Part shown: positions 25,334-34,129 of the stretch, one piece after another
Layout: every line of letters begins with the position of its first letter
Position numbering within the stretch: the stretch's first letter is position 1
Assembly (NCBI GenBank): GCA_035293805.1
Contig: DATGMD010000044.1
Coordinates: forward strand, 62,001-126,000
Length of the DNA stretch: 64,000 nt
Origin: JAJPHF01 sp035293805
GTDB taxonomy: Bacteria; Chloroflexota; UBA6077; JAJPHF01
Direction: 5' to 3'
Notes under the pieces: model-generated
What the model was told of the DNA's origin: nothing
The model's database searches: none
What the model saw: only the letters and a program-made list of their open reading frames with translations
Made by a program: the position numbers and the translations under genes

Positions 25334-26278
25334 ATGATGCGCGTGCTGGTCACCGGCGGAACCGGCTTCATCGGCGGCGCCATCGTCCGCGCGTTGCGCG
25401 CCCTCGGCTCGGATCACGACGTGCGCTGCCTCTCGCGCCGCGCCGGCTCGCCCTCGGCCGCTGCCGGTGGCGTGCCGGCCATAGCGGGCGACGTGCGCGA
25501 CCCGTCATCCCTGCGCCGCGCCGTGGACGGCATGGACGCCGTCGTTCACTGCGTGCAGTTTCCCAACCACCCGGTCGAGAACCCCCGCCGCGGCTACACG
25601 TACGCCGCCATCGACGGCCAGGGCACCGTCAACCTGGCGGCGGCCTGCCGCGACGCGGGCGTCCGCCGCCTGCTCTACCTGAGCGGCGCCGGGGTGCGCC
25701 CCGGCCGCACCGAGCCCTGGTTCCGCGCGAAAGAGATCGCCGAGCGCGCCGTTCGCGACAGCGGTTGCGAATGGGTCATCTTCCGGCCGTCCTGGGTCTA
25801 CGGCGCGCGGGACCGCAGCCTGAACCGGTTCGTCCAGATGGTGCGCTGGCTGCCCGTCGTGCCGGTAATCGGCAGCGGCCAGACGCGCGTGCAGCCGGTG
25901 CTCGTGGACGACGTGGCGCGCGTCGTGGCTCTGGCCGTGGGCCAGCCGCGGGCCGCGGGCCAGGTGTTCGAGCTAGGCGGCCCGGAGCGGCTGTCGATGG
26001 ACGAGATCCTCCGCACGGTACAGCGCGTCCTCGGCCGCCACCAGCCGCTGGTCCACGTGCCCGTCGCGCTCGTCAAGCTCCAGGCCGCGCTCCTCGCGCG
26101 GCTCCCGAACCCGCCGCTCAGCCCCGCGGCGATCGACTTCATCCTGATGGACGAGACGGTCGATCCGCGGCCGGCGGAAGCACTGTTCGGCGTTACCTTC
26201 CGCGGCCTGGAGGCGGGCCTGCGCACCTATCTCGGCGCGCCCGGCAACCAGCGCCACCCCGCCGCGGGCACCGCCTAG
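25334..26278 (+). CDS. NAD(P)-dependent epimerase/complex I NDUFA9-like protein
   Basis: A 314-residue extended SDR. The Rossmann motif is VTGGTGFIGGAIVRAL, the NAD-pocket segment DAVVHCVQFPNHP and the later WVIFRPSWVYGARD fit the atypical NDUFA9-like subgroup, which often lacks the YxxxK pair and here shows no clear one (the lysine is in RAKEIAERAVR). AAGGAGGT lies 4 nt before ATG 25334. Substrate unknown; quinone- or nucleotide-sugar-related roles are both possible. Confidence 0.82.
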   Translation: MMRVLVTGGTGFIGGAIVRALRALGSDHDVRCLSRRAGSPSAAAGGVPAIAGDVRDPSSLRRAVDGMDAVVHCVQFPNHPVENPRRGYTYAAIDGQGTVNLAAACRDAGVRRLLYLSGAGVRPGRTEPWFRAKEIAERAVRDSGCEWVIFRPSWVYGARDRSLNRFVQMVRWLPVVPVIGSGQTRVQPVLVDDVARVVALAVGQPRAAGQVFELGGPERLSMDEILRTVQRVLGRHQPLVHVPVALVKLQAALLARLPNPPLSPAAIDFILMDETVDPRPAEALFGVTFRGLEAGLRTYLGAPGNQRHPAAGTA

Positions 26279-26422
26279 AGCGCGTCGCACGTCCCTGCGT
26301 TCTCGCTCCGCGCCACGGCGGCCGCGCTCGCCGCATTCCGGCGTCACGGGCCGTTCGCAGCGCCAGGCACCGCCGTCCCGGTCGGCATCCGCGGCGCGCT
26401 ACAATGCCATGAGGAGGCGCAC

Positions 26423-27736
26423 ATGGCGAAGGCCCCCGGGCGGAATGCGCCCTGTCCCTGTGGCAGCGGCCGCAAGTACAAGAACTGCTGCTTGCCCGCC
26501 GACGAGGCCCGGGAGCGCCAGGCTCGGGCCGCCGCTACAGCCCCGTCGACGGTATCGGTCTGGGACGTCCCCGACGAAGCCGACGACGACCTCGACGACG
26601 ACCTCCTTCCGCCGCTCGGGCCCCCGCCGGACGACGCGCTCCTAGCAGCGCAGAACGCCCTCTGGGAGCGCTTCGAGGGCGCCGACTACGAGACGCAGAT
26701 CGTCCTGTTCCAGGAAGCGCTCAAGAGCGAGGCCCTCGACGGCGACCTCGCGTTCGAGATGCTCGGCGAGATCCAGGGCGAGGCCCAGGCGCGCGGCGAG
26801 CTGGCGCGCTTCGACGCGCTGCTCGAGCAGCTCGCCCGCGAGGCGCCGGGGTTCTACGCGCAAGATGCCGCCTACTACGCCGCCTGGTCGGTCGAGAACG
26901 CCCTGGCCACGGGCAACCTGGGCCGCATCCCCGCCGCCCTGGAGCCGTTCGCCCGCGACCCGGCCGAGGGCCTCGAGGAGCTGTTCCGCGTCGCCGACCA
27001 GCTTCTCTACTACGACCAGACGGCGCCGCTACTCGCCACGCTCCAGCGCGGCTGGGAGCCGCTGAACGCGGCGCCGCTCGTCCTGCAAGACGCGATCGAT
27101 ACCTACGCCGACCTGATGCTCGACCTCATCGTCGTGGAGTATGCCCGCACCGACGACGCACGGCCCGACGATCCGGCCCTCGTCCGGCAGCTCGCCGCCT
27201 ACGTCCCCGCGGAGGGCGTAGCCTTCTACCAGCAGAACATCGCGGCGCTGCTCGGCACGCTGGGCCGCGCCTGGCACGCGCGCGACTTCGAGTCGCCGCC
27301 GCGCGACGAGCCACGCGAGCGCCGTATCGGCCTGCTCGGCTGGGAGTGGGCGGGCACGCTGTGGCGCGAGCACGGGGTACCGCTGGGGCGGGCGGCGCTC
27401 GCGGCGCAGGCGCTGGTCGAGTACCAGATCGCGGGCGCGGCGAAGGGGAAGAGCGCGCAGGCCCTGCTCGTGCCCGCGCGCCGGCGGCTGGAGCGCTTCC
27501 TGAAGGACCAGCTCGACGTGCTCGACTACCGCGAATATCGGGCCGGTGCGCTGGTCGAGCTACTGCCGCTGTACCTGGCGTTTCTGACGGCCCGCGGCCT
27601 GCTCGACGCCCGCGCCGCCGCGCGGGCGCTCGCCGAGCTGCGCCCCGTCCACGACGAGTTTCTGCGCAAGCTCGCGGCCGACCGCGACGACCCCGCCATC
27701 GCCGCCGCGGTCCACGAACGCTGGCCGAGCGAGTAG
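26423..27736 (+). CDS. SEC-C motif protein with large uncharacterised helical domain
   Basis: A 437-residue protein opening with the zinc-binding SEC-C motif APCPCGSGRKYKNCC (residues 9-23), as at the end of SecA. An acidic Asp-rich linker (about 45-75) follows, then a long helical region of repeated 30-40 residue units that look TPR- or HEAT-like (for example ALFEML, ALATGNLGRIPAALEPF). The SEC-C element may bind SecB-like, ribosomal or other partners. GAGGAGGC precedes the ATG. The main domain is not one I can name. Confidence 0.7.
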   Translation: MAKAPGRNAPCPCGSGRKYKNCCLPADEARERQARAAATAPSTVSVWDVPDEADDDLDDDLLPPLGPPPDDALLAAQNALWERFEGADYETQIVLFQEALKSEALDGDLAFEMLGEIQGEAQARGELARFDALLEQLAREAPGFYAQDAAYYAAWSVENALATGNLGRIPAALEPFARDPAEGLEELFRVADQLLYYDQTAPLLATLQRGWEPLNAAPLVLQDAIDTYADLMLDLIVVEYARTDDARPDDPALVRQLAAYVPAEGVAFYQQNIAALLGTLGRAWHARDFESPPRDEPRERRIGLLGWEWAGTLWREHGVPLGRAALAAQALVEYQIAGAAKGKSAQALLVPARRRLERFLKDQLDVLDYREYRAGALVELLPLYLAFLTARGLLDARAAARALAELRPVHDEFLRKLAADRDDPAIAAAVHERWPSE

Positions 27737-27775
27737 CCCGGCGCGCGAGAGTCTCGGTCCTCCTCGGCGCCCGCG

Positions 27776-28135
27776 CTAGCCGCTGCCCTCCTCGGAGCTG
27801 CCCAGGCGCGCCGCGAGCTTGGCGCCTCGCGCCACCAGCCCCGCCTCCCAGCCGCGCAGCCGCCCCAGCGGCGGCGCCCCACCCACGCCCTCGGTTTCCT
27901 GCCGCGCCAGCGTCTGCCAGCGGCCGCCCGGCGCGTCCTGGCGCTCAAGCGCCACGCCCGCCGCCCACGCGTCGGCCGCCCCGTCGAAGTCCAGGCCGCG
28001 CGCCCAGCGGTACAGCGCGCGCTCGCGCCCAAACAGCGCCCAGCGCACCACTCGCAGCGTCACATCGCCCGCGCAGTCCCAGACCGCCACCACCGCGATC
28101 GCCCCACGCCCCAGCGAGATTCTCGGCTCCGCCAT
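27776..28135 (-). CDS. Hypothetical protein downstream of dcd
   Basis: A 119-residue basic protein with no recognised motif, on the same strand as dcd and 41 nt after it. Tryptophan-rich N-terminal half (AVVAVWDCAGDVTLRVVRWALF). The position in an apparent operon is the main support; the start lacks a strong SD. Confidence 0.5.
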   Translation of the reverse strand: MAEPRISLGRGAIAVVAVWDCAGDVTLRVVRWALFGRERALYRWARGLDFDGAADAWAAGVALERQDAPGGRWQTLARQETEGVGGAPPLGRLRGWEAGLVARGAKLAARLGSSEEGSG

Positions 28136-28176
28136 GCCGCGGTCGTCCGCCAGGGCCCGCGAGCCGGGGTCGCGCC

Positions 28177-28809
28177 CTAGTGCGAGGTCGTGCCGTTGGG
28201 AACCGGCCGGTCGGCGGCCCGCAGGTCCGCCGCCATCGCTCGCCCGCTCTGGAACTCCAGATAGTAGCGGCTCGCCATCGGGCCGTGCTCACCCTGGTAC
28301 TTGCTGTGCAGGCCTGCGCTGCCGTAGGGCTTGAGCACCGGCGAGCTCATGCGCATGAAGTTAATCTGCACGATCTTCATGCCAGGGTAGATCAGGATGG
28401 GAAACTTCGTCACGTTGCTCAACTCGAGCGTCAGGTGACCGTGCCACCCCGGATCGACGAAGCCGGCCGTCGCATGCACCTGCAAGCCCAGCCGCGCCAG
28501 CGAGCTTTTGCCCTCCAGCCGCGCCACCAGGTCGTCGGGCAGCGTGATCGACTCGTAGGTATTGGCGAGCAGCACTTCCAGCGGATGCACGGCGAACGAC
28601 TCGCCGTAGGGCACCTCGTGCGGCTCCATGAGTTCGTCGACCGGCGCCTTCACGTCGATGTACGGCCGGTGCGAGTTCCGGAACAGCAGCAGCTTGTTGC
28701 CCAGGTGCAGATCGACGCTGGACGGTTGAACGCAGTCGCGCTCTAGCGGCTCGATGGCGATGCGGCCGGCCTCGATCTCGCGCAGGATGTCGCGGTCGCT
28801 CAGAATCAT
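28177..28809 (-). CDS. dcd: dCTP deaminase
   Basis: A 210-residue homotrimer-forming enzyme converting dCTP to dUTP, the precursor for dTMP. The signature is GKSSLARLGLQVHATAGFVDPGWHGHLTLE, with the catalytic Glu at its end; N-terminal ILSDRDI and PSSVDL..LGN also match. It exceeds the E. coli enzyme by about 17 residues at the C-terminus. It is 4 kb from nrdJ, also in nucleotide supply. AGGGGGC lies upstream of ATG 28809. Confidence 0.93.
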   Translation of the reverse strand: MILSDRDILREIEAGRIAIEPLERDCVQPSSVDLHLGNKLLLFRNSHRPYIDVKAPVDELMEPHEVPYGESFAVHPLEVLLANTYESITLPDDLVARLEGKSSLARLGLQVHATAGFVDPGWHGHLTLELSNVTKFPILIYPGMKIVQINFMRMSSPVLKPYGSAGLHSKYQGEHGPMASRYYLEFQSGRAMAADLRAADRPVPNGTTSH

Positions 28810-29167
28810 GGCTGCTGCCCCCTCGTACTCCGCCAGACAAGCCCGCCTGGCTCAGGGTTGCCCCGCGCGTGCGGCAGCCAGCGAGCATGCGGGTTCGTGA
28901 TCAATCGGTCACCCTGCCGCCGGCACGCCCTCGTCCGGCGGGCCTCCAGGCCCCCGGGGTGTTTCCGGAGTATAGCAACGGCGCGCTGCGAAGGCTCTAG
29001 GGCCGCAACCGCTTCGTAACGCGGCCGTAGTCCCGGGCGACCGCGCACGCCGCGCGGGCGGGGCCTGTACAATGACAACCGGCCGACACGCCCGGGCGTC
29101 CGCCGCGCCAGGCCCGCGTCGCGCGTCGCCCCCGGCGCCGCGATTCCCGATCGAAGGAGTATCGCCA
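28810..29167. other. Divergent intergenic region between dcd and the aldolase gene
   Basis: 358 bp that must hold both promoters. No gene, tRNA fold or strong hairpin is evident. AAGGAG (29153-29158) is the ribosome-binding site of the aldolase gene. Confidence 0.4.
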
Positions 29168-29869
29168 ATGGTCGCGCCCACCGACCACGAGAGCCTGAAG
29201 ACGCTGCTGGCGACCGGCACGCGGATCCTCTACGAGCACGGCCTGGTCGACGCCTTCGGCCACCTCAGCGTCCGCCTGCCGGGCAGCGATCAGTTCCTCA
29301 TCAACCCACGGCAAAGCCCCGCGCTGCTGCGGCCCGACACCGTGCTCACCATGACCCTCGACGGCGAGGTGGTCGAGGGCACCATGCGCGCGAACAGCGA
29401 GTGGCACATCCACGCCAGCATCTACCGGGCGCGTCCGGACGTGCGGAGCGTCGTCCACGCCCACACCGACATGAGCATCGTTTTCAGCATGAGCCCTGTC
29501 GGCCTGCGCCCCATCTTCGGCAACATGAGCGCTCAGTTCGGCGCCGAGCCGCTCCCCGTTTACCCGTATCCCCGCCTGATCACCGACCGCGAGAAGGGCG
29601 ACCGCGTGGCGCAGACGCTGGGCAGCCGCACGGCCGTCCTGCTGCGCGGCCACGGCTGCGCCGTGACCGGCGGTGCGATCCAGCAGACCGTCATCCGACT
29701 GATCGAGCTAGAGCGCAACGGCCGCTTCCTGCAAGCGATCCTGGCGCAGAATCGCGGTGAGCCGCGCTACTGGTCGGCCGCGGAGATCGCCGAGTGGGGC
29801 GAGGGGCAAGCTCAGGCCATCGGCAGCGACCGCTACTGGGAGTACCTGACCAGCCGCCCGCCACGCTGA
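29168..29869 (+). CDS. Class II aldolase/adducin family protein
   Basis: A 233-residue zinc-dependent aldolase-fold protein. The zinc ligands are in VVHAHTD (His-x-His) and LLRGHGCAVTG (His), and the substrate-phosphate-type residues occur in NSEWHIHASIY and the earlier GHLSVRLPG. Enzymes of the fold include fuculose-phosphate aldolase, ribulose-5-phosphate epimerase and decarboxylases; the loop GNMSAQFG does not settle which. Start chosen on AAGGAG. Confidence 0.83.
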   Translation: MVAPTDHESLKTLLATGTRILYEHGLVDAFGHLSVRLPGSDQFLINPRQSPALLRPDTVLTMTLDGEVVEGTMRANSEWHIHASIYRARPDVRSVVHAHTDMSIVFSMSPVGLRPIFGNMSAQFGAEPLPVYPYPRLITDREKGDRVAQTLGSRTAVLLRGHGCAVTGGAIQQTVIRLIELERNGRFLQAILAQNRGEPRYWSAAEIAEWGEGQAQAIGSDRYWEYLTSRPPR

Positions 29870-29885
29870 AACCAAACGCGTACGG

Positions 29886-29917
29886 TTGACATCGGGCGGG
29901 GGGAGTTGTGGTATAAT
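29886..29917 (+). promoter_or_regulatory. Promoter of the zinc-ribbon gene
   Basis: A consensus -35 TTGACA (29886-29891) and a consensus -10 TATAAT (29912-29917) preceded by TGG (extended -10). The 20-nt spacer is long, but the extended -10 could compensate. It leaves a leader of about 130 nt. Confidence 0.65.
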
Positions 29918-30054
29918 TGTGCCAGTGGTTAATAGGGTCGCGCCGCGCGCTGCGCCGAAGTGGTTCCGCTCTGGCATCGCTGTCAGACAGACACCTCTCC
30001 AGACAGCTCACGATCGACGCCCTTGGCCAACTTTCGCTCCCAAGGGAGACACGC

Positions 30055-30396
30055 GTGAGCTTCGCCGACAAGACCCTGACCTGCCGCGAGTGCGGCCAGC
30101 CGTTCACCTTCACGCAAGGTGAGCAGGATTTCTACGCCCAGAAGGGCTTCACGAACGAGCCGGGGCGCTGCCCCGAGTGCCGCTCCGCGCGCAAGGCCCG
30201 CACGGGCGGCGGCGGGATGGCGTACGACAGCGACCGCGGGTACGGCGGTGGCAGCGGCTATCAGCGCGCGCCGCGCCAGATGTACGAGGCGGTCTGCTCG
30301 CAGTGCGGCGGGGTGGCTCAGGTGCCCTTCCAGCCGCGCACCGACAAGCCGGTCTACTGCTCCAACTGCTTCGAGCAGCAGCGCAGCTACCGCTAG
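30055..30396 (+). CDS. CxxC zinc-ribbon protein
   Basis: A 113-residue protein with two zinc ribbons. The first is LTCRECGQPFTFTQGEQDFY...GRCPECRSARK, the second AVCSQCGGVAQVPFQPRTDKPVYCSNCFE, four cysteines each, joined by a Gly/Tyr-rich linker. Small proteins of this type are frequent in Chloroflexota and cyanobacteria; nucleic-acid binding is likely but unproven. GTG 30055 follows AAGGGAG. With its strong promoter, long leader and palindromic terminator it is a self-contained, probably highly expressed gene. Confidence 0.85.
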   Translation: MSFADKTLTCRECGQPFTFTQGEQDFYAQKGFTNEPGRCPECRSARKARTGGGGMAYDSDRGYGGGSGYQRAPRQMYEAVCSQCGGVAQVPFQPRTDKPVYCSNCFEQQRSYR

Positions 30397-30413
30397 CCCC
30401 GACTCATAACCGC

Positions 30414-30453
30414 AAGGCGGGCGGCGAAGACAATTGTCTTCGCCGCCCGCCTT
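30414..30453. terminator. 40-bp perfect palindrome after the zinc-ribbon gene
   Basis: AAGGCGGGCGGCGAAGACAA and its exact complement abut without a spacer, 18 nt after the stop. It ends in CTTCTTG, so an intrinsic terminator is likely. Confidence 0.8.
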
Positions 30454-30506
30454 CTTGCGTGTCGCTACCGAGCCAAGCCGACCCTTCGGGACATGGGACA
30501 GCAAAA

Positions 30507-30535
30507 GGGGCGGCAGGTGGCGAGCCTGCCGCCCC
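30507..30535. terminator. Hairpin with A-rich 5' flank
   Basis: An 11-bp perfect stem preceded by GCAAAA, so its complement would end in a short T-run; possible terminator for minus-strand transcription. Confidence 0.4.
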
Positions 30536-30901
30536 GACGCATTCGGCGCTCTCGGCGTCTATCGGCAACCCCGCATCACCCCTTTCGGCCCCCACTCGAG
30601 GCGCAAGCTCTGCCCGCATAGTAGGCCCCCCATCCCCATTGCCTCTAGCGCCCGGCCATCACGAGCCGGTCACAGCTCGGGCGCTCGCCGTTACGTGGAC
30701 AGAAGTGCCACTTTCCGCCGCGCGGCTCCTGGTCGCGCCCATTTCGCCCGCCGCCAGCGGCTCTGCCCGAGCCAGCGATCCACGGGAGGAGCGTGTGATG
30801 GCTCCTGCGGCGTTCACGCCCCGGCCGCCGGCCGGCCCGACCACCGGCGGCCCGCCGGCCGGCGCGCGCGTGCTCGCGCGCTGGGCCGGTCGCGGCCGCC
30901 C

Positions 30902-30930
30902 TTGACGCCGCCGCAAGCGGCGGGTATCCT
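30902..30930 (+). promoter_or_regulatory. Promoter of the FadR-type regulator
   Basis: TTGACG (30902-30907) and TATCCT (30925-30930) are separated by 17 nt. The predicted transcription start falls inside the operator that follows. Confidence 0.6.
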
Positions 30931-30960
30931 GTTCAGAGGTATGACATCATATCTCTGAAC
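30931..30960. promoter_or_regulatory. 30-bp palindromic operator, probable autoregulatory site
   Basis: GTTCAGAGGTATGA and TCATATCTCTGAAC are complementary but for one position, around CA. It covers the predicted transcription start and ends 1 nt before the regulator's GTG. The central TATGACATCATA resembles FadR-subfamily operators, so autorepression is likely. Confidence 0.7.
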
Positions 30961-30961
30961 G

Positions 30962-31777
30962 GTGAGCCGCCACCCGCGACCGGATGTGCTGATGGTCCGC
31001 GCTGCCCGCCCCCGAGCCTTCCAGGCCATTGTCGAGCAGGTGCGAGCCGACGTGTTCGCCGGCCGCCGCCGCCCCGGCGACCGCCTCCCGCCCGAGCCGG
31101 TGCTGGCCGAGCAGTTCGGCGTCAGCCGCCTGGGCGTGCGTGAGGCGCTGCGCGTGCTGGAGCTGCAGGGGCTCGTCGAGGTGCGCCACGGGTACGCGGG
31201 CGGCGCCTTCGTCGCCGAGCCGAACGGCGCGGCGCTCCTGGGCGCGCTCGAGGACTCGCTGCGCCAGGGCCAGGTCGGCGCCGACGAGCTGTACCAGGCG
31301 CGCGTGCTCGTCGAGCCTGCTATCGCCCGCCTCGCCGTCGACCAGGACGCCGACGGGCTGGCCGGGCGGCTGGCCGACAACGTGGCTGCCGCCGAGCGCG
31401 CGCTGGCCGACGGCGCCGCGGTGTCAGCGCTCAACCGCGCGTTCCACCGCATCCTGGCCGAGCACGCCGGCAACCGCGTCCTGGCGCTCGTGATGCAAGC
31501 GCTGCAAGAGCTGCTGGAAACGCTCGACGAGCGCCGCCCGAACACGCCGGTCGTGTCGGCGCGCGCGCTCCAGGAGCACCGCCGGCTCCTCGACGCGGTG
31601 CGCGCTCACGACGGCGCCCAGGCGGAGCGCCTGATGCGCGACCACCTAACGCACCTCGAAGGCCGCGTCCGTAACGACATGGCGCCGCGCCCGCCTGCCC
31701 GGATCCCCTCCCTGTCGGCGCGCCGCCCCGAGCGTGCGGCCGCCGCGCCGTCCCATCGGACGACTCATCACGCATAG
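30962..31777 (+). CDS. GntR/FadR-family transcriptional regulator
   Basis: A 271-residue regulator with an N-terminal winged helix (RPGDRLPPEPVLAEQFGVSRLGVREALRVLELQGLVEVRHG, about residues 35-80) and a C-terminal FCD ligand domain (about 95-240), with metal-binding histidines in NRAFHRILAEHAGN and a later MRDHLTHLEG. FCD proteins usually sense organic acids. No SD precedes the GTG. It is followed after 27 nt by a UbiD-family gene, its probable target. Confidence 0.87.
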   Translation: MSRHPRPDVLMVRAARPRAFQAIVEQVRADVFAGRRRPGDRLPPEPVLAEQFGVSRLGVREALRVLELQGLVEVRHGYAGGAFVAEPNGAALLGALEDSLRQGQVGADELYQARVLVEPAIARLAVDQDADGLAGRLADNVAAAERALADGAAVSALNRAFHRILAEHAGNRVLALVMQALQELLETLDERRPNTPVVSARALQEHRRLLDAVRAHDGAQAERLMRDHLTHLEGRVRNDMAPRPPARIPSLSARRPERAAAAPSHRTTHHA

Positions 31778-31804
31778 TGTCGCACAGAAAGGAGCGTGCC
31801 CCTC

Positions 31805-33466
31805 ATGGCGATGGCGACGAAGGTAAAGCCCATTCAAGACCTGCGCGACTGGCTGGACCGCGTCGAGGCGATGGGCGAGCTGGTACGGGTCGATAAGCCC
31901 GTCGACTGGAACGAAGAGATGGGCGCCATCACCTACCTGGTGGCGAAGCAAAACCCGTCGCCGGCGGTCCTGTTCAACCAGATTCGCGGCTACGAGAACA
32001 GCCCTATCGGCGCGCGCTCGCTGTGGAACCTGCTCGGGCCCAGCTTCAAGCGCATCGCCCTCACGCATGAGGAGCCGGTCGATCTGCCGCGCCTGGAGCT
32101 GATCCGCCGCGTCAAGGAGAAGATGAACCAGCGCATCCCCCCGCGAGAGATCGAAGCGGGCCAGGCGCCCGTCTACGAGAACACGAAGACTGGCGCCGAG
32201 GTGGACCTGAGCCAGCTCCCGATCCCCAAGCACTGGCCGCTCGACGGCGGGCGCTACGCCGGCACCGCCGACTGCGTCATCACGCGCGACCCCGACAGCG
32301 GCTACCTGAACCTCGGCACCTACCGCATGATGCTCCAGGGCGACCGCGAGGTGGGCCTGTACTTGTCGCCGGGCAAGGATGCCCGCCTGCACATCACCCG
32401 CGCCTGGCAGCGCGGCGAGACCGTGCCGGTGGCCGCCGCCTGGGGCGTCGATCCGCTCTTCATGGTCGTCGGCTCCCAGACCTTCCCGAAGAACGTCTCG
32501 GAGTACGAGTTCGCCGGCGGTATCAAGGGCGAGGCGATCCCCGTCGTGCGCGGCAAGACCACCGACCTGCTGATCCCGGCGAACGCCGAGTTCGTGATCG
32601 AGGGCGAGATCCGGCCCAACTCCGTGAAGACCGAGGGGCCGTTCGGCGAGTTCCCCGGCTACTACGGGCGCCCCGAGGCGGGCTGCCCGCTGGTGAACGT
32701 CACCGCCGTCCACTACCGCACGCGCCCGATCCTCACCAACGCGCTGATGGCCGACTACCCCTCCTGCGAGCAGAGCGCCTTCTTCGGTGTAGCCCGCTCG
32801 GCCCGCATCTGGAACGACCTGGAGAAGCTGGGCGTGCCCGGCATCGTCGGCGTCTACTCCCACCCGGCGAGCGCGGGCGGCTTCGGCATGACGATCATCA
32901 GCCTGGAGCAGCGCTACGCCGGCCATGCGGCCCAGGTGCTCGCGCTGGCCGCCCAGGTGCCCGGCGGCGCCTACTACACGAAGTGGATCATCGCCGTCGA
33001 CGAGGACATCGACCCCACCGACATGGACCAGGTGATCTGGGCGATGGGGAGCCGCAGCAACCCCATCGAGGACATCGACGTGCTGCGCAACACCTGGAGC
33101 ACCTGGCTCGACCCGACCCAGAACCCGCCCGAGGAGCGGCCCTACGGCTCGAAGGCGCTCATCAACGCCTGCAAGGAGCACCGCTACCTGCCGGTGTTCA
33201 GCAAGCGCACGACGCTGCGCGAGAGCGTGTACAACAGCGTGGCGAGCCGCTGGCAGGAGCTAGGGCTGCCGGGCGAGGTGCCGACGGTGCGCGCCTTCGA
33301 GGCCGACCAGAAGGTGGTGTACCACGAGGTCGGCGGCTTCGAGCCGGGCAAGCAGCCCGGCGAGGAGAAGAGCGTGCCGCAGGGGGACGGCGTCCCGAAC
33401 CTGCTTGGCGGCGAGCCGACCGTCAAAGAGCGCGAGGAGTTCGGCGGCGCCCCCTCCATGGGCTAG
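31805..33466 (+). CDS. UbiD family (prenylated-FMN) decarboxylase
   Basis: A 553-residue UbiD-type enzyme, which (de)carboxylates aromatic or unsaturated acids with prenylated FMN. Family marks include GTADCVITRDPDSGYLNLGTYRM, with the cofactor-binding Asn/Arg, and the catalytic glutamates in KTEGPFGEFPGYYG, and IIAVDEDIDPTDMDQVIWAM with metal/cofactor acidic residues. It is longer than E. coli UbiD (497) by a polar C-terminal tail. No ubiX-like prenyltransferase lies in the window. ATG 31805 is chosen for its 10-nt spacing from GGAG. The substrate is not readable; gene context suggests aromatic acid catabolism. Confidence 0.9.
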   Translation: MAMATKVKPIQDLRDWLDRVEAMGELVRVDKPVDWNEEMGAITYLVAKQNPSPAVLFNQIRGYENSPIGARSLWNLLGPSFKRIALTHEEPVDLPRLELIRRVKEKMNQRIPPREIEAGQAPVYENTKTGAEVDLSQLPIPKHWPLDGGRYAGTADCVITRDPDSGYLNLGTYRMMLQGDREVGLYLSPGKDARLHITRAWQRGETVPVAAAWGVDPLFMVVGSQTFPKNVSEYEFAGGIKGEAIPVVRGKTTDLLIPANAEFVIEGEIRPNSVKTEGPFGEFPGYYGRPEAGCPLVNVTAVHYRTRPILTNALMADYPSCEQSAFFGVARSARIWNDLEKLGVPGIVGVYSHPASAGGFGMTIISLEQRYAGHAAQVLALAAQVPGGAYYTKWIIAVDEDIDPTDMDQVIWAMGSRSNPIEDIDVLRNTWSTWLDPTQNPPEERPYGSKALINACKEHRYLPVFSKRTTLRESVYNSVASRWQELGLPGEVPTVRAFEADQKVVYHEVGGFEPGKQPGEEKSVPQGDGVPNLLGGEPTVKEREEFGGAPSMG

Positions 33467-33473
33467 TGCGAAA

Positions 33474-33499
33474 GGGGGGTGGGGAATTCCCCACCCCCC
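33474..33499. terminator. Palindromic bidirectional terminator
   Basis: GGGGGGTGGGGAA and its complement abut between convergent genes, 8 nt after each stop or so. Confidence 0.7.
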
Positions 33500-33507
33500 A
33501 CCTTGTC

Positions 33508-33984
33508 CTAGCCCGCGTAGCGGAAGCCGGTTTCCTGGAGGGTGAGCGGCTGGCCCGCCTCGCGCAGCCCGGCGGCCACCACTTCCCCCACGACCAGCGT
33601 GTGGTCGCCCGTCGCCTGCTCGCTCACCACTCGGCACTCGACGTAGCCGAGCGCGGCGGCCAGCAGCGGCGCCCCCGTCTCGCCCGCGCGGTACTCCGTC
33701 TGCTGCAGCTTGTCGGGCACGTTCCGCGACTTGCGCCCGAGCAGCCCGGCCAGCTCCCGTTGGCCGGCCGCCAGCACGTTCACTGCAAAGTGGCCGCCCG
33801 CGCGAATGAGCTGGAGCGTCCGGGCGTCGTTCTCGACGGCCACCGCCACGAGTGGCGGCTCGAACGAGACTTGGGTCAGCCAGTTCGCCGTCATGCCGCT
33901 CGCCACCGTCCCGTCCGTCGCCGTGACCGCGTACAGCCCGTACGGGAACAGCCGCAGCACCGTTTTCTTCGCCGCCTCGTCCAT
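33508..33984 (-). CDS. Flavin reductase domain protein
   Basis: A 158-residue FMN-binding split-barrel protein. The motifs are LYAVTATDGTVASGMTANWLTQVSFEPPLVAVAVEND, with the T-x-N flavin-binding segment, and GDHTLVVGEVVAA near the end with the conserved Asp-His. It supplies reduced flavin to monooxygenases or acts as a ferric reductase. It is convergent with the UbiD gene. ATG 33984 has GGGAGGCAGCGTG upstream. Confidence 0.87.
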   Translation of the reverse strand: MDEAAKKTVLRLFPYGLYAVTATDGTVASGMTANWLTQVSFEPPLVAVAVENDARTLQLIRAGGHFAVNVLAAGQRELAGLLGRKSRNVPDKLQQTEYRAGETGAPLLAAALGYVECRVVSEQATGDHTLVVGEVVAAGLREAGQPLTLQETGFRYAG

Positions 33985-34129
33985 CACGCTGCCTCCCTGC
34001 CGGCCTGTCGCATTATACGGGCCCGTCAGAGCGCTGGTCGCCCAACACGTCAACCGCCGCGCCGGAGGACGGCGGCCGGCCGCGGGCGGATAGCTCCCGC
34101 CGCGCCGGCGCCGCGCGGGCGCTGGCAAG

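Larger units (their letters stand above)
30454..30930. other. Intergenic region before the FadR-type gene
   Basis: About 480 bp. It contains a second hairpin, GGGGCGGCAGG/CCTGCCGCCCC at 30507-30535 with a 7-nt loop, directly after AAAA, which reads as a terminator for either strand. Nothing else is convincing. Confidence 0.45.

Noticed and set aside
31646..33181. A 511-codon antisense frame opposite UbiD
   Set aside because: It is a GC-driven shadow rich in His/Asp/Gly/Val with no domain; the plus-strand UbiD is unmistakable.
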